Source of the DNA: GCA-2746365 sp964651445
GTDB taxonomy: Bacteria; Pseudomonadota; Gammaproteobacteria; SZUA-229
DNA: 13,434 nucleotides
NCBI GenBank assembly: GCA_964651445.1
Contig: CAZYYW010000063.1
Span: forward strand, 1 to 13,434
Direction of reading: 5' to 3'
The position numbers and the translations under genes were made by a program. The notes beneath the pieces were generated by a model. The model did not search any database and was not told the DNA's origin. It was given only the letters and a program-made list of their open reading frames with translations. Positions 1-6,536 of this stretch are shown here, in pieces. Each line of letters starts with the position of its first letter. The stretch's first letter is position 1.

Positions 1-28
1 GTGTCAATAACAGACATAAATTATTTTA

Positions 29-1045
29 CTAGCTGGTTTCCTGTGACGATTTACGGCTTAACAAAGTCTGCACCGCTTCTTCTATCGGGCAATCTTCATA
101 TAACACACGATACACCTGTTCACTGATGGGAACTTCTACGCCATGTTGGCGCGCCAACGCCACCACTTCACGGGTGGTTTTAATGCCTTCAATGGCTTGG
201 CCGATTTCCTCGTGTACCTGCGGCATGGTTTTACCCTGCGCCAATAGCAAACCGGTGCGGCGGTTGCGTGACTGGTTATCCGTACACGTCAGAATTAGGT
301 CGCCCATACCTGCCAGCCCCATAAAGGTTTCTCGCTTGCCGCCCATCGCCTCACCCAAACGCATCATTTCAGCAAGACCTCGTGTAATAAGCGCGGCACG
401 GGTATTGGCACCGAAACCCAAACCATCGGCAGCACCGGCGGCAATCGCCAGCACGTTTTTCAGCGCACCGCCCAATTCGACGCCAATAAGGTCGTCACTC
501 AGGTATACCCGAAAACGGCCACTGTGTAAGTCGTCGCTTAATTGCTGGGAAAAAGATTTCGATGCTGAAGCGACAGTGATGGATGTTGGTAGATTACGCG
601 CCACTTCACCAGCAAAGGTAGGGCCGGACATCACCGCTATTTTCTTGCAGTTAGGCAACTCTTCTGCGATAACCTGATGCAGCAATTTACCGGTGCCGTG
701 CTCCAGGCCTTTACTTGCCCAGGCAATGCCGATATCCGCTTTAAACAAGGCGGCATTATTTTTCAAAAAAGGCCGGTAAGCATGACTGGGGATAGCGATG
801 AGAATCCAGGCGGGTGACGCCAACGCCTGCGTCAAATCATCGGTAACTTGCAGCCGCTGCGGAAAGGTCACATCGGGCAGATACTGCTGGTTGCAACGCT
901 GCTGCGCCAGCAATTGCATATGCGCCGTCTCATTACCCCACAAGATAACATCGTGGCCAGAATTCGCCAGATGAATAGCCAGCGCGGTGCCCCATGAACC
1001 GGCGCCCAGCACCGCAATCGGGTTTGCTTTATTAGCAGTAACCAT
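29..1045 (-). CDS. gpsA: NAD(P)-dependent glycerol-3-phosphate dehydrogenase GpsA
   Basis: Cytoplasmic enzyme that reduces dihydroxyacetone phosphate to sn-glycerol-3-phosphate, the backbone for phospholipid synthesis. At 338 residues it has the usual family length. The N-terminus carries the Rossmann dinucleotide motif GAGSWG (residues 14-19). The middle has SGPTFAGEVA (about 140-149), and the C-terminal domain opens with GALKNVLAI, whose Lys196 matches the conserved catalytic lysine. The run GANTRAALITRGLAEM is also family-typical. The ATG at 1045 is preceded by a good ribosome site (AGGAG, about 8 bases upstream), which supports this start. It lies 16 bases downstream of secB on the same strand, so the two are very probably co-transcribed, as in many gammaproteobacteria. 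No terminator is visible in the 28 bases left after the stop. The identification is secure. Confidence 0.97.
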   Translation of the reverse strand: MVTANKANPIAVLGAGSWGTALAIHLANSGHDVILWGNETAHMQLLAQQRCNQQYLPDVTFPQRLQVTDDLTQALASPAWILIAIPSHAYRPFLKNNAALFKADIGIAWASKGLEHGTGKLLHQVIAEELPNCKKIAVMSGPTFAGEVARNLPTSITVASASKSFSQQLSDDLHSGRFRVYLSDDLIGVELGGALKNVLAIAAGAADGLGFGANTRAALITRGLAEMMRLGEAMGGKRETFMGLAGMGDLILTCTDNQSRNRRTGLLLAQGKTMPQVHEEIGQAIEGIKTTREVVALARQHGVEVPISEQVYRVLYEDCPIEEAVQTLLSRKSSQETS

Positions 1046-1061
1046 CGGCTAATACTCCTGA

Positions 1062-1544
1062 CTAGTGTGCAGTATCCTTTTCTGCTGGTGTTGGCGCTGC
1101 TGGCGCACTGGCTTGATCCTGTTGCTGCAATTGCTGTGTGTATAATGCATTAAAATTAACCGGTGCCAACAATAATTGTGGAAAGCCCCCTTTAGAAACC
1201 ATTTCCGATATTGCCTCTCTGGCAAACGGAAAAAGTGTTTCTGGGCAAAAAGCACCGATCATGCCGCCCATATTTTCCTCTGGAAAACCCGCTATAGTGA
1301 AAATTCCAGCCTGTTTTATTTCAGCTAAAAACGCGGTATCTTCGTTATGTTTAGCGGTAACGGTGATTTGCAGCACAACTTCGTAGGTGTCATCCGCAAT
1401 TTTCTGATTTGAACTGTTTATCTGTACATTAATCTGTGGCTGCCACTCACCGCTGGTAAAGCACTGCGGTGACTTAGGGGATTCAAATGAAACGTCTTTT
1501 AGATAAATTTTTTGAATCGCAAACTGCTGTGTTTCTTCGCTCAT
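1062..1544 (-). CDS. secB: Protein-export chaperone SecB
   Basis: SecB is a cytosolic tetrameric chaperone that keeps precursor proteins unfolded and passes them to SecA at the Sec translocon. The 160-residue product matches family length. It opens with a short variable tail and then FAIQKIYLKDVSFESP (about 8-23), a SecB hallmark. The central part contains EVVLQITVTAKH and LAEIKQAGIFTIAGF, and the later GAFCPETLFPFAREAISEMVSKGGFPQLLLAPVNF is also characteristic. The tail is rich in Gln, Ala and Pro and is probably disordered. A strong ribosome site (AGGA, about 8 bases before the ATG at 1544) fixes the start. It is followed by gpsA after 16 bases. The rhodanese gene lies 56 bases upstream on the same strand, and the glutaredoxin gene often found between them is missing here. 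Confidence 0.97.
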   Translation of the reverse strand: MSEETQQFAIQKIYLKDVSFESPKSPQCFTSGEWQPQINVQINSSNQKIADDTYEVVLQITVTAKHNEDTAFLAEIKQAGIFTIAGFPEENMGGMIGAFCPETLFPFAREAISEMVSKGGFPQLLLAPVNFNALYTQQLQQQDQASAPAAPTPAEKDTAH

Positions 1545-1600
1545 GAGTTATTCCTGATTTTTAAATATAAAAAGATTATGTTTTACCTGAAAAGACAGAC

Positions 1601-2029
1601 TCAGGCTTTAGACAGTGGCATATTGGCGTCTTTCCAAGCCGCTATGCCACCCGCCAGATTATTCACTTTGCCAAAACCGCCGTTTTTCAGCAATTTAATG
1701 GCGCGTGTTGCGGTTGTGCCAGAATTACAGTAGATCAATACGGGTTTGTCTTTATGACCGGACAAACCGCTCATTTTGCTAGCAAAATCACCTAACACGA
1801 CATTTTTTGCACCGTTAATATGACCGGTTTTATACTCGGCAACGCTGCGCACATCAACCACCAGCATGTTTTCGTTATTATTCATTAAACGAATGGCCAT
1901 GGTTGGCGTCAGATATGAGCCTTTATTTGTCTGATGATCCACCTCAGCTTTGATTAGCAGCACCATTACCAGCGTCAGAGCCGCAAATAAAAAAAGATTG
2001 TTAACAACGAATTCGGAGATTTGCTCCAT
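1601..2029 (-). CDS. Membrane-anchored single-domain rhodanese (YibN-like)
   Basis: Probable thiosulfate/persulfide sulfurtransferase of the YibN type (142 residues; the E. coli protein is of similar size). Residues 10-26 form one hydrophobic helix that should anchor it in the inner membrane. The rhodanese fold follows from about residue 40, with VVDVRSVAEYKTGHINGA (57-74), which holds the conserved Asp59-Val-Arg and the GHI turn. The active-site loop VLIYCNSGTTATRA (97-110) has catalytic Cys101. The end, LAGGIAAWKDANMPL, is the usual closing element. YibN position next to secB is conserved in gammaproteobacteria. The physiological sulfur donor and acceptor are not known from sequence. The ribosome site is weak (an AGG about 12 bases upstream). 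The upstream neighbour on the same strand encodes a thiol-sensor-like repressor, which may be functionally related. Confidence 0.9.
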   Translation of the reverse strand: MEQISEFVVNNLFLFAALTLVMVLLIKAEVDHQTNKGSYLTPTMAIRLMNNNENMLVVDVRSVAEYKTGHINGAKNVVLGDFASKMSGLSGHKDKPVLIYCNSGTTATRAIKLLKNGGFGKVNNLAGGIAAWKDANMPLSKA

Positions 2030-2050
2030 AATAAAAGCGACCTGTAGTAA

Positions 2051-2064
2051 CCGTTATAAAACGG
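2051..2064. promoter_or_regulatory. Short palindrome upstream of the rhodanese gene, possible promoter/operator
   Basis: CCGTTATAAAACGG is a perfect inverted repeat (five-base arms, four-base centre) 22 bases upstream of the rhodanese start. Read on the minus strand it contains TTATAA, which could act as a -10 element. No convincing -35 is visible, so the promoter reading is only a suggestion. The rest of the 238-base space up to the repressor gene (2030-2267) is AT-rich with no reading frame I trust and no clear terminator. Confidence 0.3.
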
Positions 2065-2267
2065 CAAATGTTAAACGATAATAAAATCAAACGGTAATTA
2101 TATAGAGTGCTTTGCTCGAAGTAAAAAGGTTCTCGCAGTATCGCATACAGCGCCAAACCTAATGCTGGCAAGCCATTGATTTTCCTAGAAACGATGAGAA
2201 CAACTTTTTACAGCGGCGAGCAGCGAGCAAGCGCTATTGCAATATGCCTAAGCCTTTTATGATGCGA

Positions 2268-2597
2268 TTATTGACCAGGGGCGGTCGAACAGAAAACTTC
2301 TTGCATCATTCCAATCAAGCGCAAGGTACGGGTATCGCCGACACGGTAATAGACTTTATTGGCGTCTTTTCTGGAGGCCAATATACCCTTGTCACGCAGG
2401 ATCGCCAGATGTTGCGAGATATTGCTTTGCGAGGTACCCACGGCTTCAACGATATCCTGTACACTCACTTCTTGGTCACCTAAAGTACACAGTATTTTTA
2501 ATCGTAGTGGGTGCGACATTGCTTTTAGTGAACGAGAGGCGCGACTAATATCTTCTTCACGTGTCATTAAATCAGGATCATTGGGACTTATTGCCAT
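2268..2597 (-). CDS. ArsR-family repressor with dithiol (SqrR/BigR-type) cysteines
   Basis: Winged-helix transcriptional repressor of the ArsR superfamily, 109 residues. I chose the ATG at 2597 because GAGG sits seven bases upstream; an upstream TTG at 2615 would add six residues but has no ribosome site. The fold is clear: SHPLRLKILCTLGDQEVSVQDI, the recognition helix TSQSNISQHLAILRDKGIL, then the wing with RKDANKVYYRV. The classical metal-binding box of arsenic and cadmium sensors (ELCVCDL-like) is absent. Two cysteines remain, Cys37 and Cys103, exactly 66 positions apart, the same spacing and surroundings (RL..CTL, then F-C near the end) as the cysteine pair that senses sulfane sulfur in BigR and SqrR. 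A role as a sulfide/persulfide or redox switch is therefore inferred. The adjacent same-strand rhodanese is a plausible target, as is the repressor gene itself. Confidence 0.85.
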   Translation of the reverse strand: MAISPNDPDLMTREEDISRASRSLKAMSHPLRLKILCTLGDQEVSVQDIVEAVGTSQSNISQHLAILRDKGILASRKDANKVYYRVGDTRTLRLIGMMQEVFCSTAPGQ

Positions 2598-2635
2598 GGT
2601 GTAACCTCGAAACAAAAGAATAGTAAGATGGAGCG
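2581..2635. repeat. 55-base direct repeat, left copy (flanks N gap)
   Basis: This stretch, holding the first codons of the repressor gene and its ribosome site, is repeated base for base at 2736-2790 on the other side of the 100-N run. An exact overlap of an odd, k-mer-like length next to a placeholder gap is typical of two contigs that share an end but were scaffolded without merging. I interpret it as an assembly artefact and not a biological repeat. Confidence 0.9.
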
Positions 2636-2735
2636 NNNNNNNNNNNNNNNNNNNNNNNNNNNNNNNNNNNNNNNNNNNNNNNNNNNNNNNNNNNNNNNNN
2701 NNNNNNNNNNNNNNNNNNNNNNNNNNNNNNNNNNN
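2636..2735. other. Assembly gap of 100 N
   Basis: Exactly 100 undetermined bases, the conventional placeholder for unknown gap size. Because both flanks carry the same 55 bases, the true sequence is probably continuous, with about 155 bases (one copy plus the N run) being surplus. Confidence 0.95.
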
Positions 2736-2790
2736 TTGGGACTTATTGCCATGGTGTAACCTCGAAACAAAAGAATAGTAAGATGGAGCG
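2736..2790. repeat. 55-base direct repeat, right copy (flanks N gap)
   Basis: Second identical copy of 2581-2635. It would encode the start of the repressor again on the minus strand, but there is no gene body attached to it, so it should not be annotated as a second gene. Confidence 0.9.
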
Positions 2791-2800
2791 AATGACGCTC

Positions 2801-2832
2801 ATTAATATATAATTAATAAAGCATACATTAAT
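2801..2832. promoter_or_regulatory. AT-rich ATTAAT repeats, candidate operator of the ArsR-family repressor
   Basis: ATTAAT occurs at 2801-2806, 2812-2817 and 2827-2832. Each hexamer is its own reverse complement, and the first two form a palindrome with a five-base centre. If the 55-base overlap is merged, the first hexamer lies about 49 bases upstream of the repressor ATG (about 31 bases from the upstream TTG), the right place for an autoregulatory operator or promoter. ArsR-family repressors commonly bind AT-rich imperfect palindromes; binding here is inferred. The following stretch 2831-2857 holds two ATACAC-plus-T-run units and shows nothing else. Confidence 0.4.
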
Positions 2833-2897
2833 ACACTTTTTTTTTATACACTTTTTTACAATCAAATGGCTAAAACCCTCAATATGGGTAAATATTT

Positions 2898-2927
2898 ATG
2901 ACTCAACAGGCAAATCCGACCGCTTAA
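2898..2927 (+). CDS. Nine-codon reading frame in the gpmI slot, possible gene scar or leader
   Basis: The frame encodes MTQQANPTA and ends in TAA, immediately followed by a second TAA, seven bases before the envC start. In related gammaproteobacteria the phosphoglycerate mutase gene gpmI occupies exactly this position, and its protein typically begins with a short polar stretch followed by a Pro-Thr-Ala-Leu-type lead into its first strand (from memory). The peptide could therefore be the first codons of gpmI joined to its end by a deletion. It might instead be a leader peptide that couples translation into envC, which lacks an obvious ribosome site of its own, or simple chance. Confidence 0.3.
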   Translation: MTQQANPTA

Positions 2928-2934
2928 TAACGAA

Positions 2935-4161
2935 ATGCCAACTAACAAAGCAACCGCCAGCAACTCAAAACTGCTGACTATTCTTCCTATATTCTTGTTT
3001 TTTTGGCTTTTTTTCGCTTGTACTCCCGCTGTCGCCTCAAAAAATGAAGATATGTCCCGTTATCAGGGCAAACTTGAGAAGCTACAGCAGAGCATTCTCA
3101 AGATACAACAACACCTGAAGGGCAACCAGAAAAAACGCAGCCATGTCATTACTGAGCTGAAAAACCTGGAAATGGAAATCAGTAAAAACGCCATTAAGCT
3201 CAAGCGTCTAGAAAAAGATGTACACCGTAGTCGCGCACAGGAAAAAAAGCTAAAAACAGAATTAAAGCAGCTAAATCAACAATTAAAAAACCAGCGCAAC
3301 GCTTTGGCTGAGCAGATGCGCTCTGCCTACAGCATCGGTAACCAACAAAACCTGAAAATGCTGTTAAATCAGCAAGATCCCGCGCTGGCAGGTCGCACCC
3401 AAACCTACTTCAACTATTTAAACCGTGCTCGACAGCAACAAATCAATGCCTTCCTCAGCACTTTCGAGCGAAAAAAACAAACCGACATAGAACTGCAACA
3501 AACCTTAATTCAACAAAACCAGTTGTTACAAACCCGTAAAAAGAAAAAGCGGCAACGCCAGCAGCAGCGCTTCCAGCGTAAAAACCTGCTTGCTGAACTC
3601 AGCCAAAAAATCGAAAACCAAGAGTCCACGCTCAGCAGTTTGGAAGTCAGCCGTGGACGCATTGAAAACTTGCTTAAATCACTGGGTGAATTGTTGGCGG
3701 ATATTCCTTCCCCACCTTCTGAAAGCCAACCTTTTCAAACGCTTAAAGGTCATTTACCGTGGCCACTTAGTGGTCGCTTTATGAACGACTTTGGCGAATC
3801 TAAAAACTACGGCAACCTTAAATGGAATGGAATCTTGATCCAGGCCGAACTCGGTACACCCGTGCGCGTGATTAGTCATGGTCGCGTCGCATTTTCCGAC
3901 TGGTTGCAAGGTTTTGGGTTTATTACTATCGTCGATCACGGTGATGGTTTTATGAGCCTGTACGGTCAAAATGAGTCATTATTCAAGCAAGCAGGGGACT
4001 GGGTGGAAACCGGGGAGGTCATCGCTACCGCTGGCGACAGCGGCGGCCAGCCACGCAGCGGCGTTTATTTTGAAATCCGCTCACGTGGCAAGCCGATTGA
4101 TCCAAAAAAATGGTGTTCTGATGAAGCCCGCCATGCCAATCAGCAGGTTCGCGCTGTATAA
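2935..4161 (+). CDS. envC: Murein hydrolase activator EnvC
   Basis: Periplasmic activator of the septal amidases AmiA/AmiB, recruited by FtsEX during cell division. The 408 residues start with a basic segment, a hydrophobic helix (about 12-29) and a signal-cleavage-like end (PAVAS). A long charged coiled coil follows (about 40-255, rich in Lys, Gln and Glu), then a LytM/M23 domain from about 274 (LPWPLSGRFMNDFG) to the end. The zinc-ligand positions of active LytM enzymes are replaced: Trp297 and Leu301 for the His-x3-Asp pair, Gln345, and GVYFEI (376-381) for the HLHFE motif. E. coli EnvC shows the same degeneration, so this is an activator and not a peptidase. The ATG has no clear ribosome site. 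ctpA and yibQ follow on the same strand, an order also seen in Pseudomonas. Confidence 0.95.
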   Translation: MPTNKATASNSKLLTILPIFLFFWLFFACTPAVASKNEDMSRYQGKLEKLQQSILKIQQHLKGNQKKRSHVITELKNLEMEISKNAIKLKRLEKDVHRSRAQEKKLKTELKQLNQQLKNQRNALAEQMRSAYSIGNQQNLKMLLNQQDPALAGRTQTYFNYLNRARQQQINAFLSTFERKKQTDIELQQTLIQQNQLLQTRKKKKRQRQQQRFQRKNLLAELSQKIENQESTLSSLEVSRGRIENLLKSLGELLADIPSPPSESQPFQTLKGHLPWPLSGRFMNDFGESKNYGNLKWNGILIQAELGTPVRVISHGRVAFSDWLQGFGFITIVDHGDGFMSLYGQNESLFKQAGDWVETGEVIATAGDSGGQPRSGVYFEIRSRGKPIDPKKWCSDEARHANQQVRAV

Positions 4162-4211
4162 TGACAAAGCCATAAACGACAACAATAATCATGGAACATA
4201 CTGGCTTTAAT

Positions 4212-4291
4212 GTGCTCTAAGCACTATCATTTAACTATTCGTCGATTTGTATTGAAGCCACCTTCAAAATCAGATCTTTAAAAAATTAAAG
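4212..4291. promoter_or_regulatory. Three consecutive short palindromes between envC and ctpA
   Basis: GTGCT-CTA-AGCAC (4212-4224), TTGAAG-CCAC-CTTCAA (4252-4267) and CTTTAA-AAAA-TTAAAG (4276-4291) are perfect inverted repeats in the 151-base space before ctpA. The first could be a weak hairpin but has no T-run, so it is not a convincing terminator. The second contains TTGAAG, which with 17 bases of spacing reaches TCTTTA (4275-4280), a possible weak promoter for ctpA. Their role is unknown. Confidence 0.35.
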
Positions 4292-4312
4292 TTGTATACA
4301 GCGGAGTAATTT

Positions 4313-5644
4313 ATGAGTAAGCAATATAAGACCATTCTGGTTTTGGTCTTTGGTATTTTTATTGGCGCTTCCATCTCTATCACCAGCAGTGTGTTGGCTG
4401 AGAAAAATGCCGAAGAGTCAGGCGGCCTGCCATTAACTGAATTACGAAATTTTTCCGATATTTTTGCGCGTGTTAAATCTGATTACGTTGAAGAAGTGGA
4501 TGATAAAACATTGCTAGAACATGCTATCCGCGGCATGTTATCCGGTCTTGACCCACATTCTGCCTACCTCAACACTGAAGAATACAAAGAATTAAAAATT
4601 GGCACCACCGGAAAATTTGGCGGCCTCGGTATTCAAGTTGGCATGGAAAACGGCTTCGTTAAAGTCATCTCACCTATCGATGATACCCCTGCCTATCACG
4701 CCGGGCTAGAAGCCGGTGACCTGATCATTCGTCTCGATGAAAAATCGGTAAAAGGCATGACCTTAAATGATGCTGTAAAAATCATGCGTGGCGATCCCGG
4801 TACCGACATAAAACTAACCGTGATACGCGAAGGCGCTGACAAACCATTACCCTTTACTGTTACCCGCGACATCATCTCGGTAAAAAGCGTAAGAAGCCGC
4901 ATTTTAGAACCGGGGTTCGGTTACGTTCGCATCAGTAATTTCCAATCTAAAACCGCTCGCGATCTGGTTGCAGAAGTAAGCAATCTGAAAAAAGAAGCGG
5001 ATGGCGAGCTGAAGGGTCTGGTACTCGATCTTCGCAATAACCCAGGCGGCGTCTTAAGCGCTGCTGCGGACGTTTCAGACGCTTTTCTGGACGAGGGGAA
5101 ACTGGTATTTACCCGTGGTCGTATTGCAAACTCTGATTTTGAATTTAATGCCAAACCCGGAGACATTTTGAATGGCGTGCCCATTGTTGTTTTAATCAAT
5201 GGTGGTTCCGCGTCTGCCTCTGAAATTGTTGCCGGTGCCTTGCAGGATCACAACCGAGCAATCATTATGGGCAGTAAATCATTTGGCAAAGGTTCGGTGC
5301 AAACCATTCAAGAGCTACGCAGCGGCGGCGCAGTGAAAATGACCACCGCCCGTTATTTCACGCCCCTCGGCCGCTCGATACAGGGAGAGGGCATCACCCC
5401 CGATATAATACTGGATAACTACGACATTAAAGACGCCAACGATGATGACAATTCCCGCATCAAGGAAGCCGACTTAACCGGCAGTATTAGCAACCCGACA
5501 AAATCACAGGAAGCGATTAAAAAAGCCGAAGCAGAAGGTAAAAAAGCCGAAGAGGAAACACCGCAGCTAAAAGCTTCTGACGATTTCCAGCTATTTGAAG
5601 CACTGTTGCTTTTAAAGGGCTTAAATATTCTGAGCAAGTCTTAA
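4313..5644 (+). CDS. ctpA: Carboxyl-terminal processing protease, peptidase family S41 (CtpA)
   Basis: Periplasmic serine protease that trims or degrades envelope proteins from the C-terminus; in Pseudomonas CtpA works on cell-wall cross-link hydrolases (established knowledge of the family). The product has 443 residues. An N-terminal helix (about 6-29) acts as signal or anchor. The S41 N-terminal part has GMLSGLDPHSAYL (74-86). A PDZ domain spans about 97-185, with KFGGLGIQVG and HAGLEAGDLIIRLDEK. The protease core has VLDLRNNPGGVLSAA (237-251), the nucleophile in GGSASASEI (Ser301) and the base in SFGKGSVQ (Lys326), with the 25-residue spacing of the Ser-Lys dyad. A variable charged tail rich in Lys, Glu and Ala (about 395-420) precedes a last helix. 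GGAG upstream of the ATG supports the start. It lies between envC and yibQ. Confidence 0.96.
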   Translation: MSKQYKTILVLVFGIFIGASISITSSVLAEKNAEESGGLPLTELRNFSDIFARVKSDYVEEVDDKTLLEHAIRGMLSGLDPHSAYLNTEEYKELKIGTTGKFGGLGIQVGMENGFVKVISPIDDTPAYHAGLEAGDLIIRLDEKSVKGMTLNDAVKIMRGDPGTDIKLTVIREGADKPLPFTVTRDIISVKSVRSRILEPGFGYVRISNFQSKTARDLVAEVSNLKKEADGELKGLVLDLRNNPGGVLSAAADVSDAFLDEGKLVFTRGRIANSDFEFNAKPGDILNGVPIVVLINGGSASASEIVAGALQDHNRAIIMGSKSFGKGSVQTIQELRSGGAVKMTTARYFTPLGRSIQGEGITPDIILDNYDIKDANDDDNSRIKEADLTGSISNPTKSQEAIKKAEAEGKKAEEETPQLKASDDFQLFEALLLLKGLNILSKS

Positions 5645-5687
5645 CCATTATTAAAGAGTGCCTAGATTAAAAAGGCCTGATTAAACA

Positions 5688-6536
5688 ATGTCTGGCAAAA
5701 CCACGACAAAAAATATTCGACAGCTATGTTACGGGCTGGTAATACTGGCAGCGTTGCCCTCGCTGCTACAGGCGCAGCCCCAGACAACCCCCACGGCACA
5801 ATCCAACAAATTTGCCAGTATTATTATTGACGATATCGGTAACCACCTGGAGCACGGGCTGGCAATCATTAATTTGCCCGCCAGCCTGACCGTCGCCATC
5901 CTGCCCAATACCACTTATGCCACAAAATTAGCTCGCCTTGCCACTAAAAACAAGAAAGAGGTTATGCTGCATTTGCCGATGCAATCGATACGGCATCACC
6001 CGTATTCTCCCGGCACATTAGAATTGCACATGAGCCAACAACAATTCGACAAACAGCTACAAAAAAACTTAAAAGCGGTGCCACACATCCGGGGCGTGAA
6101 CAATCACATGGGCAGCTTATTAACCCGCCACCCGGGGCATATGACGTGGTTAATGGATGCACTGGCACAACACGGTGGCCTGTATTTTATCGACAGCAAG
6201 ACCACCGCAAAATCCATCGCCAGTAAAATTGCATCCGAGCACAAAATCCCCCATTTATCACGCGATGTTTTTCTTGATCCAGACAACAACAAAAACACCT
6301 TGCGCCAACAGTTCGACTTTTTTATTCAAAAAATAAAGCAACGCGGTTATGCACTGGCGATTGCTCATCCATACCCTGAGACTATTCAATTTTTACAAGC
6401 GAATTTAGCCGAACTACACGCGCAGGGCATCAAGCTAGTACCGGTGTCTCAACTAATTCAAATCGCTAACCAGCGAAATCAACAGGAAGAAAACCAACAT
6501 GTCGCATGTACTAGTACCGCTTGCTCAAGGCTGTGA
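5688..6536 (+). CDS. yibQ: Divergent polysaccharide deacetylase family protein (YibQ-like)
   Basis: Secreted protein of the divergent polysaccharide deacetylase family (formerly DUF610). Enzymatic activity and substrate are not established. The 282 residues begin with a basic start and hydrophobic signal (about 10-28, ending LLQA). The fold then shows ASIIIDDIGNH (43-53, paired Asp48-Asp49), the strand LTVAILPNT, EVMLHLPMQS (91-100), GVNNHMGS (136-143), LYFIDSKTT (165-173) and RDVFLDPDNN (192-201), all usual for YibQ. It follows ctpA by 43 bases and probably shares its transcript; envC-ctpA-yibQ order points to a cell-wall role. The ribosome site is weak. The last 12 codons overlap the next gene in another frame, so the C-terminal end (from about residue 271) is Cys/Thr/Ser-rich and probably not conserved. 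Confidence 0.92.
   Translation: MSGKTTTKNIRQLCYGLVILAALPSLLQAQPQTTPTAQSNKFASIIIDDIGNHLEHGLAIINLPASLTVAILPNTTYATKLARLATKNKKEVMLHLPMQSIRHHPYSPGTLELHMSQQQFDKQLQKNLKAVPHIRGVNNHMGSLLTRHPGHMTWLMDALAQHGGLYFIDSKTTAKSIASKIASEHKIPHLSRDVFLDPDNNKNTLRQQFDFFIQKIKQRGYALAIAHPYPETIQFLQANLAELHAQGIKLVPVSQLIQIANQRNQQEENQHVACTSTACSRL

Noticed and set aside
126..677. Long plus-strand open frame of 183 codons opposite gpsA
   Set aside because: It is antisense to a clearly conserved gene, its translation resembles no protein family, and it arises from gpsA codon usage.
2268..2597. Arsenic or heavy-metal sensor
   Set aside because: The metal-binding cysteine box in the DNA-binding helix is missing and no arsenic or metal export genes are nearby.
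2588..2770. A second start of the ArsR-family gene on the right of the N gap
   Set aside because: It is the duplicated contig end; only the first codons exist and there is no gene body.
2935..4161. EnvC as an active LytM peptidase or as a lipoprotein
   Set aside because: The zinc ligands are replaced, and the cysteine near the signal end (FFACTP) does not fit a proper lipobox.
4166..4208. AAAGCCA/TGGCTTT inverted repeat after envC as a terminator
   Set aside because: The loop would be 29 bases and no T-run follows, so it is unlikely to end transcription.
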